DNA of 64,000 bases, from assembly GCA_030430205.1 (NCBI GenBank), contig JAUIGE010000017.1, positions 86,316 to 150,315 of the forward strand, read 5' to 3'. Below are positions 17,932 to 26,650 of this stretch, in pieces. This stretch comes from Bacteroidia bacterium. Its GTDB lineage: Bacteria > Bacteroidota > Bacteroidia > J057. The first letter of the stretch is position 1. Every line of letters starts with the position of its first letter. Below the pieces are notes generated by a model that was given only the letters and a program-made list of their open reading frames with translations, did no database searches and had not been told where the DNA came from. The translations under genes were made by a program, and so were the position numbers.

Positions 17932-18963
17932 ATGCTTTCATCCAAACTTCCTATCCTTATTCTGACTGTATTGTTTGTAATGAGTGCCTGTGCTGGCTCT
18001 GAAGGCACAAATGAGCAAAATTCAGAAGCTGACAAAATCCAGGAAAATATCACTGCGGAATTGGTTATACTGGATAAGGAAAAACAAAATGCCATTCGTT
18101 TGGCAGGACCTATCCGCCAGATGGCGGATGAGTTACTCTTCACCGAAGGTCCTGTCTGGGTACCCGAAGGCTATCTGCTCTTCACCGATGTGCCTGCTAA
18201 CCGCATTTACCGTTGGGATGATCAATATGGACTCAGCCTGTATATGGAAGCCAGCGGCCTCGACCCAAAAGATGCAATTGACTCTACTTATTTGGGTAAT
18301 TGTGGCGCAAATGGTCTATTGCTGGACTATGAGAACCGCCTGCTGATTTGCCAGCATGGCAACAGGCGATTGGTGCGCATAGAGCCAGACAGCAGCATCA
18401 CTGTGCTTGCAGACCGCTTTCGCGGCAAGCGCTTCAATAGTCCCAATGATGTGGCCATCCACAGCAATGGCGATTTGTATTTCACGGATCCACCTTATGG
18501 ATTGCCCCAGGGCGATCAGGACCCCGCCAAAGAATTGGCATTTAATGGCGTATATCGCCTTTCAAATGGGAAACTTTCCCTGCTTGACTCCACCCTGAGT
18601 CGCCCCAATGGCCTGGCTTTTTCACCCGATGAAAAACACCTCTATGTCGCCGTTTCTGACCCCCAGCATAAGGTTTGGTACCGATATGATGTCACTGCTG
18701 ATGGGATGTTGGAAAACAAAAGCCTCTTCCACGATGTCACAGCTGAGACTGCTCCAGGCCTGCCTGACGGCATGGTAGTAGATGCTCAGGGCAGACTCTT
18801 TGCCACAGGGCCGGGAGGTGTATGGGTTTTTGAAAAGGACGGCAGCCTGCTGGCACGCATACAGCCTCCCGAAAGTCCTGCAAATTGTACGTTTGGCGGA
18901 AAAGCGGGCAATACCCTCTTTATGACAGCACGGACTGGCCTCTACGCAGTAGAAGTCGAGTAA
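17932..18963 (+). CDS. SMP-30/gluconolactonase/LRE family lipoprotein
   Basis: 343 residues from the ATG at 17932, which opens a lipoprotein signal (MLSSKLPILILTVLFVMSAC with Cys in the lipobox). The longer frame from 17869 is rejected because it would put 21 polar residues before the signal. The body is a six-bladed propeller of the SMP-30 type: LFTEGPVWVPEG, NSPNDVAIHSNGDLYFTD, SRPNGLAFSPDEKHLYV and LPDGMVVDAQG place the usual Glu/Asn/Asp metal ligands. Family members hydrolyse sugar lactones; the real substrate is not evident. A TACCTTGC box at 17885 could be a weak promoter. Confidence 0.88.
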   Translation: MLSSKLPILILTVLFVMSACAGSEGTNEQNSEADKIQENITAELVILDKEKQNAIRLAGPIRQMADELLFTEGPVWVPEGYLLFTDVPANRIYRWDDQYGLSLYMEASGLDPKDAIDSTYLGNCGANGLLLDYENRLLICQHGNRRLVRIEPDSSITVLADRFRGKRFNSPNDVAIHSNGDLYFTDPPYGLPQGDQDPAKELAFNGVYRLSNGKLSLLDSTLSRPNGLAFSPDEKHLYVAVSDPQHKVWYRYDVTADGMLENKSLFHDVTAETAPGLPDGMVVDAQGRLFATGPGGVWVFEKDGSLLARIQPPESPANCTFGGKAGNTLFMTARTGLYAVEVE

Positions 18964-18969
18964 GCAGGC

Positions 18970-21177
18970 TTATCCTTCCCAGCCATCCAGTCCCTGCGGG
19001 AGTTTATCGGGAGAAGCTTTACGCTTGTGGTACTCCACTTTTTCCTTCCAGCAATCCAGCTGCACATCATAGCCGGGAGGTTTGGTAAAATGGTTGCGGA
19101 GCAGGTTGAGGCGCTCATCGGCATAGGCCCGCTCTATGAAGCCACCGAATATCGGCCTGGCCATATAGGCCCCCTGACCATAGGTCATGGTTCGGAAGCG
19201 CATCCTGCGCTCTGCACAGCCTACCCAGACGCCTGCGGCCAGTTCGGGCGTGATGCCCATAAACCAACCATCGGATTGATCCTGGGTCGTACCCGTTTTG
19301 CCGCCTATGGCGACTTTTTCCTTTTGAATGCTTTTCAATTCACCTTTTAAGCCACAGGTACCGCCAGCTTTTTGCAAAAGCTCGGTCATGGTATAGGCCG
19401 TTTCTTTGGAAAGCGCCTGATGGCTTTGAGGGATATGTTTGTAGAGAATGTTGCCTGTGGCATCGCGGATTTCAGAAATAAAATAAGGAGGGATATGATC
19501 GCCCTGGTTGACGAAAGTCGTATATGCACCCGTCATTTCCAGCACACTCAACTCAGTAGTTCCCAGGCCGATAGAAGGATAGGGAGGGATTTCGGATTGA
19601 ATGCCTATTTCCCGGGCGCTGGCAGCCACCACTTCCGGAGAAAGCTCCTTTACCAGACGGGCGGTCACTACATTGTAGGAATATTTGAGCGCCTGCTCCA
19701 GACTGACAATGCCACCCAGGTTGTCGCCTACATTTTTGGGCGACCAGTCCTCACTATCCTCCATTTCAAAGCTAACTCTCTGGTTGAGGTAGAGGTCGCA
19801 GGGCTTTGCTATGCCGGAGTTGATGGCAGCGGCATATACAAAAGGCTTAAAAGTAGAACCCGTCTGCCTCCTGCTCAACTCGACATGGTCGTAGCGGAAA
19901 TACTGATAATCCAGCCCTCCCACCCAGGCTTTGACGGCTCCGCTCGTCGGAGAGATAACTGACATCCCCGCTTCCAGGAAGCGGCTGTAGTACCTGATAG
20001 AGTCCATCGGACTCATCAGGGTATCCAATTCGCCTTCCCAGCTAAACAGCTTCATCGGCACCGGCGTCTCAAATATGAGTTTGATTTCTGCTTCGTTTTT
20101 GCCCGCCTGCTTAGCCAGAATATAGCGGAGGGTCATCCGCTTCTGGCGGTCAAGAATGTCGGGCTCCTGCCGCCAGGCTTCCTGTCCTTTTATATGTTTG
20201 TCAAAAACTTTTTGAAGTTGGCCCATATAGGCTTTGACTGCCGCCTCTGCATGCTCCTGCATGCGGGTATCGATGGTGGTGTGGATTTCGAGTCCGTCGC
20301 GGTAGATATCGTAGCCATTTTCTCTGCCCCATTTTTCCAGCCATAAGCGAGCCCTCTCTACAAAATAGGGCGCCAGGCGCTGCGGCTGCTCCTCCTGATC
20401 TGCCAGTAGGCTGATCGGAATGGCCTTCAGGCTGTCCACGATGTCTGCCTCTATCTTATGTTGTTCATTCAATAGATTGAGCACGGTATTGCGCCTTTTC
20501 AGCGCAAGTTCAGGCCGCTTATGCGGATGATAGGTGCCCTGGCCTTTGAGCAGGCCTACCATGAATGCGGATTCTTCCCAGCTGAGGTCCGCAGCACTCT
20601 TGCCAAAAAGCCGTTTTGCGGCGGTCTCCACCCCAAAGCAGTTGCCGTAGATGTTGACGGTATTGAGGTAAAGCTCAAGGATTTCTTCCTTGGTATAGTA
20701 TTTTTCCAACCGCAGGGCGGTTGCGATTTCGCGCAACTTGCGGCGGATGCTGCGTTTTCTCCCGATTTCGGGATAGAGGTTGCGTGCCAGCTGCATGCTG
20801 ATGGTGCTGCCTCCGCTGAGCTGATCCCGGCGCAGATAGCGCCAGCTAATAGAAGGCAATGCCTGCCTGTCAACACCCGAATGCTCGTAAAAACGCTTGT
20901 CCTCCGTCGCTATCAGGGCTAAGATAAAGTGGGGAGAAACCTCCTCCAGGCTGATGCTTTCGCGGTTTTCGCCCTTATGCAAATGCGCCAAAAGCTCCAG
21001 ATTCGCTGAATACATTCTGCTGGACCGGTAGCTAAGCGGAGACTCTATCCTGTCAACGGAAGGGATGCTTCGCCAAATCCCTATCCCATAGGCCAATATC
21101 CAGGCGATGCCCAGCCAGATAGCGCCCCAAAATAGGATGCGTGGAATGCGGTAAGATGGCTTTTTTGGTTCGTTCAT
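18970..21177 (-). CDS. Class A penicillin-binding protein (PBP1A-type)
   Basis: 735 residues. One N-terminal membrane anchor (about 14-34) is followed by a GT51 glycosyltransferase domain with ALIATEDKRFYEHSGVD (Glu92) and GGSTISMQLARN, then a transpeptidase domain with STFKP (Ser441), SYN and KTGTT (Lys627). It polymerises lipid II and cross-links peptidoglycan in the periplasm. It converges on the SMP-30 gene with only six bases between the stops. A paralogue lies at 57265-59577; the two differ clearly in sequence, so this is not a recent duplicate. Confidence 0.95.
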   Translation of the reverse strand: MNEPKKPSYRIPRILFWGAIWLGIAWILAYGIGIWRSIPSVDRIESPLSYRSSRMYSANLELLAHLHKGENRESISLEEVSPHFILALIATEDKRFYEHSGVDRQALPSISWRYLRRDQLSGGSTISMQLARNLYPEIGRKRSIRRKLREIATALRLEKYYTKEEILELYLNTVNIYGNCFGVETAAKRLFGKSAADLSWEESAFMVGLLKGQGTYHPHKRPELALKRRNTVLNLLNEQHKIEADIVDSLKAIPISLLADQEEQPQRLAPYFVERARLWLEKWGRENGYDIYRDGLEIHTTIDTRMQEHAEAAVKAYMGQLQKVFDKHIKGQEAWRQEPDILDRQKRMTLRYILAKQAGKNEAEIKLIFETPVPMKLFSWEGELDTLMSPMDSIRYYSRFLEAGMSVISPTSGAVKAWVGGLDYQYFRYDHVELSRRQTGSTFKPFVYAAAINSGIAKPCDLYLNQRVSFEMEDSEDWSPKNVGDNLGGIVSLEQALKYSYNVVTARLVKELSPEVVAASAREIGIQSEIPPYPSIGLGTTELSVLEMTGAYTTFVNQGDHIPPYFISEIRDATGNILYKHIPQSHQALSKETAYTMTELLQKAGGTCGLKGELKSIQKEKVAIGGKTGTTQDQSDGWFMGITPELAAGVWVGCAERRMRFRTMTYGQGAYMARPIFGGFIERAYADERLNLLRNHFTKPPGYDVQLDCWKEKVEYHKRKASPDKLPQGLDGWEG

Positions 21178-21317
21178 TTCCCCTTCAAGTTAGTGCTTTT
21201 GGAAATTTTTCCTCCTAAAACAATCAGCTTTTTCTTAAGAAAATAAAAAACAGTATAGTTTTTGTTTAAGGCAAAGTGATCTTCCAAAATTGGAAAAAAT
21301 TTACGCTCGAATACTGT

Positions 21318-22496
21318 ATGGAAAGCACCCTGGTAGTTATTTTTTGGATTTGTCTTGCTGTTATTTTTTATGCCTATATCGGATATGGAATTCTGCTATA
21401 TGCTTTGCTTAAGGTGAAAAGATGGATGAGGGGAAAAGATAAAGCCTTTGATCCGGATTTTGTGCCGGAGGTGACGCTGCTGGTAGCAGCTTATAATGAG
21501 GAAGATTTCATCGCCCAAAAAATCGAGAATTCACTGGCTTTGGATTATCCCAAAGACAAATTGAAATTTTTGTTTGTCACAGATGGATCAGATGATTCAA
21601 CGCCTGAAATCATTTCCCAATATCCTGAAATCAGGCTCATGCACTCGCCTGAGCGCGCCGGCAAAATCGCCGCCGTTCACCGGGCCATGCCCACGGTAGA
21701 CAGCCCCATCACCATCTATACAGATGCCAATACTTTCCTCAATCCGGAAGCTGTGCGCAGGATCGTGCGGCACTATGCCGATCTGGAAGTGGGCGCAGTT
21801 TCAGGCGAAAAGCGCATCCGAAGCACCGCCAAAGATGCAGCTCAGGGCGCTGGAGAAGGCATTTATTGGAAATATGAGTCCACCCTGAAAAGGTGGGATT
21901 CTGAATTGTATTCGGTCGTGGGAGCTGCAGGAGAGTTGTTCTCCATTCGCACGGACTTGCATGAGGAGATCCCGCGGGATACTGTGATCGAGGATTTTTT
22001 CACGACCATGCGCATCGCCCAAAAGGGCTATCGGGTACGCTATGAGCCGGAGGCTTATGCCACCGAAGCGCCTTCGGCCTCTGTGAAGGAAGAACTTAAG
22101 CGCAAGGTGCGCATCGCGGCGGGTGCCATGCAGGCCATGTGGCGGCTGCGCAGCCTGCTCAACCCCTTTCGCTATGGCATGCTGAGCTTTCAGTATATCT
22201 CGCATCGTGTATTGCGGTGGACATTGGCTCCTTTGGGGCTGCTGCTGCTTTTTGCGAGCAATGTGCTTCTGGCGGCCGGAGGCAGCGTTTTTTTCCAATT
22301 CATCCTGCTTATGCAGATCGGTTTTTATGCCGCAGCTGTGCTCGGCTGGCTGATGGAGCGTCGCCAGTTGAAGGTCAAGGCACTTTTTGTGCCCTATTAC
22401 TTTTGCGTGATGAATTATGCGATGTATGCAGGTTTCCTGCGCTATGTGCGCGGCTCGCAAAGCGTGCTTTGGGAACGCGCGAAGCGGGGGGAATGA
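21318..22496 (+). CDS. Family 2 glycosyltransferase, membrane-bound
   Basis: 392 residues from the ATG at 21318; the frame opens at 21276, but the internal ATG puts the first membrane helix (STLVVIFWICLAVIFYAYIG) at the N-terminus, as usual. The GT-A domain shows LLVAAYNEEDFI, FVTDGSDDSTPEII, TDANTFLNPEA (DxN-type metal site) and EDFFTTMRIAQKGYRV. Several C-terminal hydrophobic helices follow. It resembles processive polysaccharide synthases or ICA/hyaluronan-type GT2 enzymes; the product is unknown. It is divergent from the PBP gene with a 140-base promoter region between them. Confidence 0.88.
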   Translation: MESTLVVIFWICLAVIFYAYIGYGILLYALLKVKRWMRGKDKAFDPDFVPEVTLLVAAYNEEDFIAQKIENSLALDYPKDKLKFLFVTDGSDDSTPEIISQYPEIRLMHSPERAGKIAAVHRAMPTVDSPITIYTDANTFLNPEAVRRIVRHYADLEVGAVSGEKRIRSTAKDAAQGAGEGIYWKYESTLKRWDSELYSVVGAAGELFSIRTDLHEEIPRDTVIEDFFTTMRIAQKGYRVRYEPEAYATEAPSASVKEELKRKVRIAAGAMQAMWRLRSLLNPFRYGMLSFQYISHRVLRWTLAPLGLLLLFASNVLLAAGGSVFFQFILLMQIGFYAAAVLGWLMERRQLKVKALFVPYYFCVMNYAMYAGFLRYVRGSQSVLWERAKRGE

Positions 22497-22580
22497 TTAG
22501 CAGATGAGAGGATTAGCAGATGAGAGGATTTGTTGAATCTGCAAATCTATTAATTTTCTAATCTACTAATTTCCAAGTGA
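22497..22580. repeat. Octamer-period repeat (GATTAGCA GATGAGAG)
   Basis: From about 22494 the bases read GATTAGCA GATGAGAG GATTAGCA GATGAGAG, then degenerate 8-base units in the opposite sense (AATCTGCA, AATCTACT). A related 8-base-period tract occurs at 37508-37555. Confidence 0.65.
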
Positions 22581-22670
22581 CCTTTTACTAAGTCCTTGCA
22601 TCTAAAGGGCGAAAGTGCGATTTTCACTTTTTATAAAATCACCACTAACTCAATAAAAAATTACACAATT

Positions 22671-23066
22671 ATGAGCTTACAAGAAAAATATCGTCCTGTA
22701 TTGGACCTCGGCCAGGAATTTGAAGTAAAAGACGGCTATGTTAAAGAAGATGAGCTGACTGGCAAACTGAAAATTGGAGGCACCACCAAAACTCAGTATG
22801 AGAAAGACAAGATGTGGGACAAAATCAAAGAAATCGGTGGAGATATTCCTACTGACCTTGTTGCCGACATCAAAGTAGAAGTGACAGATTACTACCACAA
22901 GCATGTTGTACAGAAAGGTGAGTCTTTGAGCAAAATCGCTAAGCATTACCTGGGCGACTTCATGAAGTACAAAGAAATTTTTGAGGCAAATACGGATATC
23001 CTGAAAAACCCTGATATGATCCATCCTGGGCAGGAGCTGAAGATTCCTTTTGCCAAAGAGTCATAG
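22671..23066 (+). CDS. LysM domain protein, Kbp/YgaU-like
   Basis: 131 residues from the ATG at 22671 (MSLQEKYRPVLDLG); the upstream extension to 22596 is not supported. The N-terminal ~75 residues (KLKIGGTTKTQYEKDKMWDK and DLVADIKVEV) resemble a BON-like domain. The C-terminal ~50 residues are one LysM (VVQKGESLSKIAKHYLGD, MIHPGQELKIP). The layout is that of the E. coli potassium-binding protein Kbp. No signal peptide is seen, so it is likely cytoplasmic. A strong terminator follows. Confidence 0.88.
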   Translation: MSLQEKYRPVLDLGQEFEVKDGYVKEDELTGKLKIGGTTKTQYEKDKMWDKIKEIGGDIPTDLVADIKVEVTDYYHKHVVQKGESLSKIAKHYLGDFMKYKEIFEANTDILKNPDMIHPGQELKIPFAKES

Positions 23067-23085
23067 TTTCGCAAAAGATAATGTG

Positions 23086-23127
23086 AAAAAGCCGATGTTT
23101 TTTTAAGCATCGGCTTTTTTCTTTTTT
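23086..23127 (+). terminator. Rho-independent terminator after LysM gene
   Basis: An AAGCCGATG/CATCGGCTT stem with a short T-rich loop is followed by TTTTTTCTTTTTT, 20 bases after the stop at 23066. Confidence 0.92.
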
Positions 23128-23132
23128 AATCC

Positions 23133-23163
23133 TTGGGATAAAGAGGATAGATTCCTAAATTTG
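23133..23163 (+). promoter_or_regulatory. Bacteroidota-type promoter of rpmH
   Basis: A TTG at 23133-23135 and a perfect -7 box TAAATTTG at 23156-23163 are separated by 20 bases, the usual spacing. The rpmH ATG lies 22 bases downstream. Confidence 0.75.
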
Positions 23164-23185
23164 CCCCCCGTAAAAAATATAGAAG

Positions 23186-23347
23186 ATGGCACAGAGAACT
23201 TTTCAACCCAGTAATAGAAAACGCAGAAACAAGCATGGTTTCCGCGCGCGTATGGCTTCAGCAACAGGCCGCAAAGTATTGGCACATCGTCGTGCCAAAG
23301 GTCGCAAAAAGCTGACTGTCAGTGACGAGCCTCGTCACAAGGGCTAA
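23186..23347 (+). CDS. rpmH: 50S ribosomal protein L34
   Basis: 53 codons, ATG at 23186 and TAA at 23345-23347. The translation starts [20 protein letters not shown] and continues with [18 protein letters not shown], the highly conserved L34 pattern, with a short acidic C-terminal addition ([10 protein letters not shown]). L34 is a small basic protein of the large ribosomal subunit. The gene heads the classic rpmH-rnpA-yidD group and has a clear promoter and an upstream terminator. Confidence 0.98.
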   Translation: MAQRTFQPSNRKRRNKHGFRARMASATGRKVLAHRRAKGRKKLTVSDEPRHKG

Positions 23348-23355
23348 GATATATT

Positions 23356-23799
23356 GTGAATGAGCTGCATCATTCCCCTATTATAAGAAAAACGTTAAAA
23401 AGGCGCGAGATACTTCGCGGCAAACGTGCAGTAACTTATTTATTTGAGCATGGCCAAACCTTTAGGATGGGCGTGCTCAAATTTTATTTTGTATTTGATA
23501 TACCCGAAGAATTGGTAGAAACGCTCCTGACAGGAGGTTTTTCCGTTCCCAAGCGCCTCCACAAGCGGGCAGTTGCCCGCAATTTGCTCAAACGACGCAT
23601 GCGCGAAGCCTTTCGCCTCAACAAGGAAATCCTGCTTCCGGCTCTGCAACGAAATAACCAAAGGCTCGTTATCTTTGTAACTTATACCCGACCCTTTGTT
23701 GCAAAGTACAGCCAGATCGCAGGCGCCCTCAAGGCTGGCCTGCATCATTTGGCCCAAGAAATAGAAAAACGTGAAGCGGATTCTGATATTTCTGGTTAG
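23356..23799 (+). CDS. rnpA: Ribonuclease P protein component
   Basis: 147 residues from a GTG start 8 bases after rpmH; no better start is available in this frame. The RnpA signature is clear: [27 protein letters not shown], shown here as its parts [15 protein letters not shown] and [11 protein letters not shown], the basic RNR-type helix that contacts the RNA subunit. The protein helps RNase P mature tRNA 5' ends. Its end overlaps yidD by 29 bases, indicating translational coupling. Confidence 0.95.
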   Translation: MNELHHSPIIRKTLKRREILRGKRAVTYLFEHGQTFRMGVLKFYFVFDIPEELVETLLTGGFSVPKRLHKRAVARNLLKRRMREAFRLNKEILLPALQRNNQRLVIFVTYTRPFVAKYSQIAGALKAGLHHLAQEIEKREADSDISG

Positions 23800-23980
23800 A
23801 GCATACCAGGCAGCGATTTCTCCTTATTTCCCTGCCTCCTGCAGGTACACCCCCACCTGCTCACAATACACCATAGAAGCCATGCAAAAGCATGGTGCCC
23901 TCAAAGGCTTCTGGATGGGCCTCAAGCGCATCTCCCGCTGCCACCCATGGGGTGGGCATGGGCATGATCCGGTGCCTTAA
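23771..23980 (+). CDS. yidD: Membrane protein insertion efficiency factor YidD
   Basis: 69 residues from a GTG start overlapping rnpA by 29 bases. [20 protein letters not shown] and [20 protein letters not shown] are nearly the family consensus, with the conserved Cys residues, and [12 protein letters not shown] forms the usual C-terminus. YidD assists YidC-mediated insertion of inner-membrane proteins. The gene order rpmH-rnpA-yidD is conserved across bacteria. Confidence 0.96.
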   Translation: MKRILIFLVRAYQAAISPYFPASCRYTPTCSQYTIEAMQKHGALKGFWMGLKRISRCHPWGGHGHDPVP

Positions 23981-24100
23981 AAACTTGAACTCCAACTCGT
24001 GCTCCAACTGCAACCCTCTCCTCCTTCCACCCCATTATGCAGTAGCCCTTACAGGGAATTTTTGTAATTTGAACCTGGAAATAAGAATAAGAGAAGATAT

Positions 24101-24187
24101 AGACACTGAAATTTTACTGATAAGACAGATTTTCACCGTTTCTCTTTTTAACTTTTCAAATCAGGCTAATCCGTGTATATCAGCGTC
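24101..24187. repeat. Degenerate ~90-bp 'ACAGATTTTCAC' element
   Basis: GACAGATTTTCACCG on the left and TCAGGCTAATCCGTGTATATC on the right align with the element at 55447-55533 (CACAGATTTTCACTG and TCAGTTAAATCTGTGTTTATC). Both copies are about 87 bases and lie just upstream of a gene. Confidence 0.5.
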
Positions 24188-24222
24188 CTCCTTCTTCGAC
24201 TCAATTAAAATCATCATTTAAA

Positions 24223-25881
24223 ATGAAATTCAGAAAAGCGATCATCGGCTCCATAGCCCTGGCCATGGCCTTCAGCGTGGGTGCGATCACCCAACACAAC
24301 GACAACTACTTCGAGATATCTAAAAACCTGGACATCTTCGGTAAGATGTATCGGGAGGTCAATACCCTCTATGTAGATGGGGTTGATCCCACCAAAATGA
24401 TGCGAACAGGGATAGACGCCATGCTGGCGGAACTGGACCCCTACACCAATTTTTATGGTGAAAGTGAAATTGAGGATGCCAAGTTTATGCAGACCGGACA
24501 ATATGGAGGCATCGGCGCTTCTGTAGGAAAGCGTGATGGCAAATTCATCGTTCTGGAGCCATATCAGGATTATCCTGCTGCAAAGACTGGCCTGGTGGCA
24601 GGTGATGAAATCCTGAAAGTTGACGGTCAGAATGTGGCTGACACCAAAATGACAGTCCGTGAGCTACGCGACCTGCTTCGCGGACAAAAGGGAACGAAGG
24701 TAAGGCTTACGGTTAAGCGCATTGGCCAGGAAGAATCAGAAGAAGTCAACCTGGAAAGAGATCGCATCAAGATAGATAATGTGCCTTATTATGGCCTGGC
24801 TACCGATAATATCGGATATATTTCCCTCACGGGTTTTACTGCAAATGCCAGCCAGGAAGTAAGAAATGCATTTGTCGCCCTCAAAAATGAGCATCAAATA
24901 ACAGGTGTCATCCTTGACTTGCGGGGCAATCCCGGTGGCCTCCTGGGCGAAGCCGTTAAAATCTCCAATGTATTCATCCCCCGCGACGAAAACATCGTCG
25001 AGACACGAGGCAAGGAGCCTACTTCTATCCGCCAGTATAAGACGCCGCTGGTACCTGCGGATATTGATATTCCCCTGGCTGTCCTGGTAAATGGCGGTTC
25101 TGCCTCAGCCTCTGAGATTGTGTCAGGCTCTATTCAGGACCTGGATAGAGGGGTTGTTATTGGAGAAAAAAGCTATGGCAAAGGGCTGGTTCAAAACATC
25201 CGACCTTTGAGTTATAATACCCAGATGAAAGTGACCACGGCCAAATACTATACGCCCAGCGGGCGCTGTATTCAGGCTATTGACTATAGCAGCCGCAAGG
25301 ACGATGGCAGTGTAGGCAAGTTGCCTGATAGCCTCAAAACGGCTTTTCAGACCCGAAACGGTCGTACCGTATATGATGGGGGAGGTATTGAGCCAGATAT
25401 AGCAGTAGAAAGAGAAACCCTGCACACGCTCACTCGTGAGCTTAACCGCAAAGGCGTCATCTTCGATTTTGTGACTGAGTTTGTGACGCAAAACGAAAGC
25501 ATTGCTTCGCCACGTGAGTTTAAGGTGAGTGACAAAATCTACTCAGATTTTAAAGCTTTTGTCAAAAAACAAAACTTTACCTACAAGACAAATGCAGAGA
25601 AAAAGCTGGAAAGCCTGGAAAAAACCTTTGCAGAAGAAGAATATCAAAAGGATTTGAATAACGCTTTGGCGCAAATGAGAAAGCAGTTGGAGCAAAGCAA
25701 AGACTATGATCTTGACAAGCACAGAGACGAGATCACTCGTTTGCTGAGAGAAGAAATTATTCAGCGCTATTACTATAAGCAGGGAGTGATAGAGTCCTCT
25801 TTCAGCTATGACGAAGATATCAAAACTGCTATTGAAGTCCTGAATGACAAGGAGAGATATAACAAAATCCTGAAACCCTAA
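24223..25881 (+). CDS. S41 family C-terminal processing protease
   Basis: 552 residues with an N-terminal hydrophobic segment (FRKAIIGSIALAMAFSVGA) acting as signal or anchor. A PDZ domain (about 95-180, GGIGASVGKRDGKF, AGDEILKVDGQNV) precedes the S41 catalytic domain: GGSASASEIVSG with catalytic Ser295 and KSYGKGLVQ with Lys320, 25 residues apart as in other CtpA proteases. The C-terminal ~150 residues are helical and charged. It trims or degrades proteins in the periplasm. Its last two codons and stop run into a CCCGAAA tract. A 242-base leader separates it from yidD. Confidence 0.94.
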   Translation: MKFRKAIIGSIALAMAFSVGAITQHNDNYFEISKNLDIFGKMYREVNTLYVDGVDPTKMMRTGIDAMLAELDPYTNFYGESEIEDAKFMQTGQYGGIGASVGKRDGKFIVLEPYQDYPAAKTGLVAGDEILKVDGQNVADTKMTVRELRDLLRGQKGTKVRLTVKRIGQEESEEVNLERDRIKIDNVPYYGLATDNIGYISLTGFTANASQEVRNAFVALKNEHQITGVILDLRGNPGGLLGEAVKISNVFIPRDENIVETRGKEPTSIRQYKTPLVPADIDIPLAVLVNGGSASASEIVSGSIQDLDRGVVIGEKSYGKGLVQNIRPLSYNTQMKVTTAKYYTPSGRCIQAIDYSSRKDDGSVGKLPDSLKTAFQTRNGRTVYDGGGIEPDIAVERETLHTLTRELNRKGVIFDFVTEFVTQNESIASPREFKVSDKIYSDFKAFVKKQNFTYKTNAEKKLESLEKTFAEEEYQKDLNNALAQMRKQLEQSKDYDLDKHRDEITRLLREEIIQRYYYKQGVIESSFSYDEDIKTAIEVLNDKERYNKILKP

Positions 25882-25882
25882 A

Positions 25883-25917
25883 CCCGAAACCCGAAACCCG
25901 AAACCCGAAACCCGAAA
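25883..25917. repeat. 5 x CCCGAAA filling a convergent gap
   Basis: Exactly five perfect CCCGAAA units occupy 25883-25917, between the stop of the S41 gene (25879-25881) and the stop of the opposite-strand exonuclease gene (25918-25920). Confidence 0.95.
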
Positions 25918-26628
25918 CTACTCCTCAATAATCTCATAACCGCACATGCGCAACAGCACTTGTGCGGTTACTTTTACGTCTTTTTCGCAGTAGACCTGAA
26001 TGCGCTCCACATCGCGTTTGCGCCAGTAAGTCTCACTTACCTGGCTACCGTCGATGTCATCTTTAGAGGTGGGGACATCCAGTATAGCGGTAAGCAAATC
26101 CAGGCTTGTATAGGATTTGTAATCGCCAAATTTCCAGAGCTCCATCGTGTCCACGAAGGAGGTTTCCCAGGGCTTTTTGCCTTGCGTGCGCAAGGCGTAA
26201 GGGATCGGAAGCCGATTGATGATGTATCGCCTTCCCAGGTAAGGGAAGTCAAACTCCTTCCCATTATGGGCGCAAAGTCTGCGCCCTGCTTTTGACATGA
26301 AGGTATTCATGTCGCCGCCAAAATCCCGAAGGATTTTGCCTTCGTCGTCGCCCGAATAAGATTTCATCCTGATGGAAGCTTTGCCGGCTTCGTCAAAGCG
26401 AAGATATCCGCAAGAGATGCAGACGACCCTGCCAAACTCGGCATGGATACCTGCCTTTTCCCAAAAAAGCTCTTCTGTGCTTTTGTCGGGCTCTGCTTGC
26501 ATGTAGCGCTTTGCCTTATGGTCCCAAAGGGCCTGCATACGAGGACTCAGCTCGTAGTAGTCTGAAACCGTGCAGGCTGTCTCGATATCGAGAAAAAGGA
26601 GATTTGCGAGTTCTTCTTTGCTAAACAT
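25918..26628 (-). CDS. Predicted DEDDy 3'-5' exonuclease (PolB-exonuclease-like)
   Basis: 236 residues. The RNase H-like exonuclease motifs are visible: LLFLDIETA (Asp14, Glu16), LCAHNGKEFDFPYLGRRYI (second box) and YCEKDVKVT (Tyr213, Asp217; the DEDDy type). It belongs to the stand-alone proteins related to the exonuclease domain of DNA polymerase B. By inference it trims DNA or RNA 3' ends in repair or turnover. It is 22 bases downstream of the second S41 gene on the same strand, so they are probably co-transcribed. Confidence 0.9.
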   Translation of the reverse strand: MFSKEELANLLFLDIETACTVSDYYELSPRMQALWDHKAKRYMQAEPDKSTEELFWEKAGIHAEFGRVVCISCGYLRFDEAGKASIRMKSYSGDDEGKILRDFGGDMNTFMSKAGRRLCAHNGKEFDFPYLGRRYIINRLPIPYALRTQGKKPWETSFVDTMELWKFGDYKSYTSLDLLTAILDVPTSKDDIDGSQVSETYWRKRDVERIQVYCEKDVKVTAQVLLRMCGYEIIEE

Positions 26629-26650
26629 GAAGGCAATATATGATCCCCAT

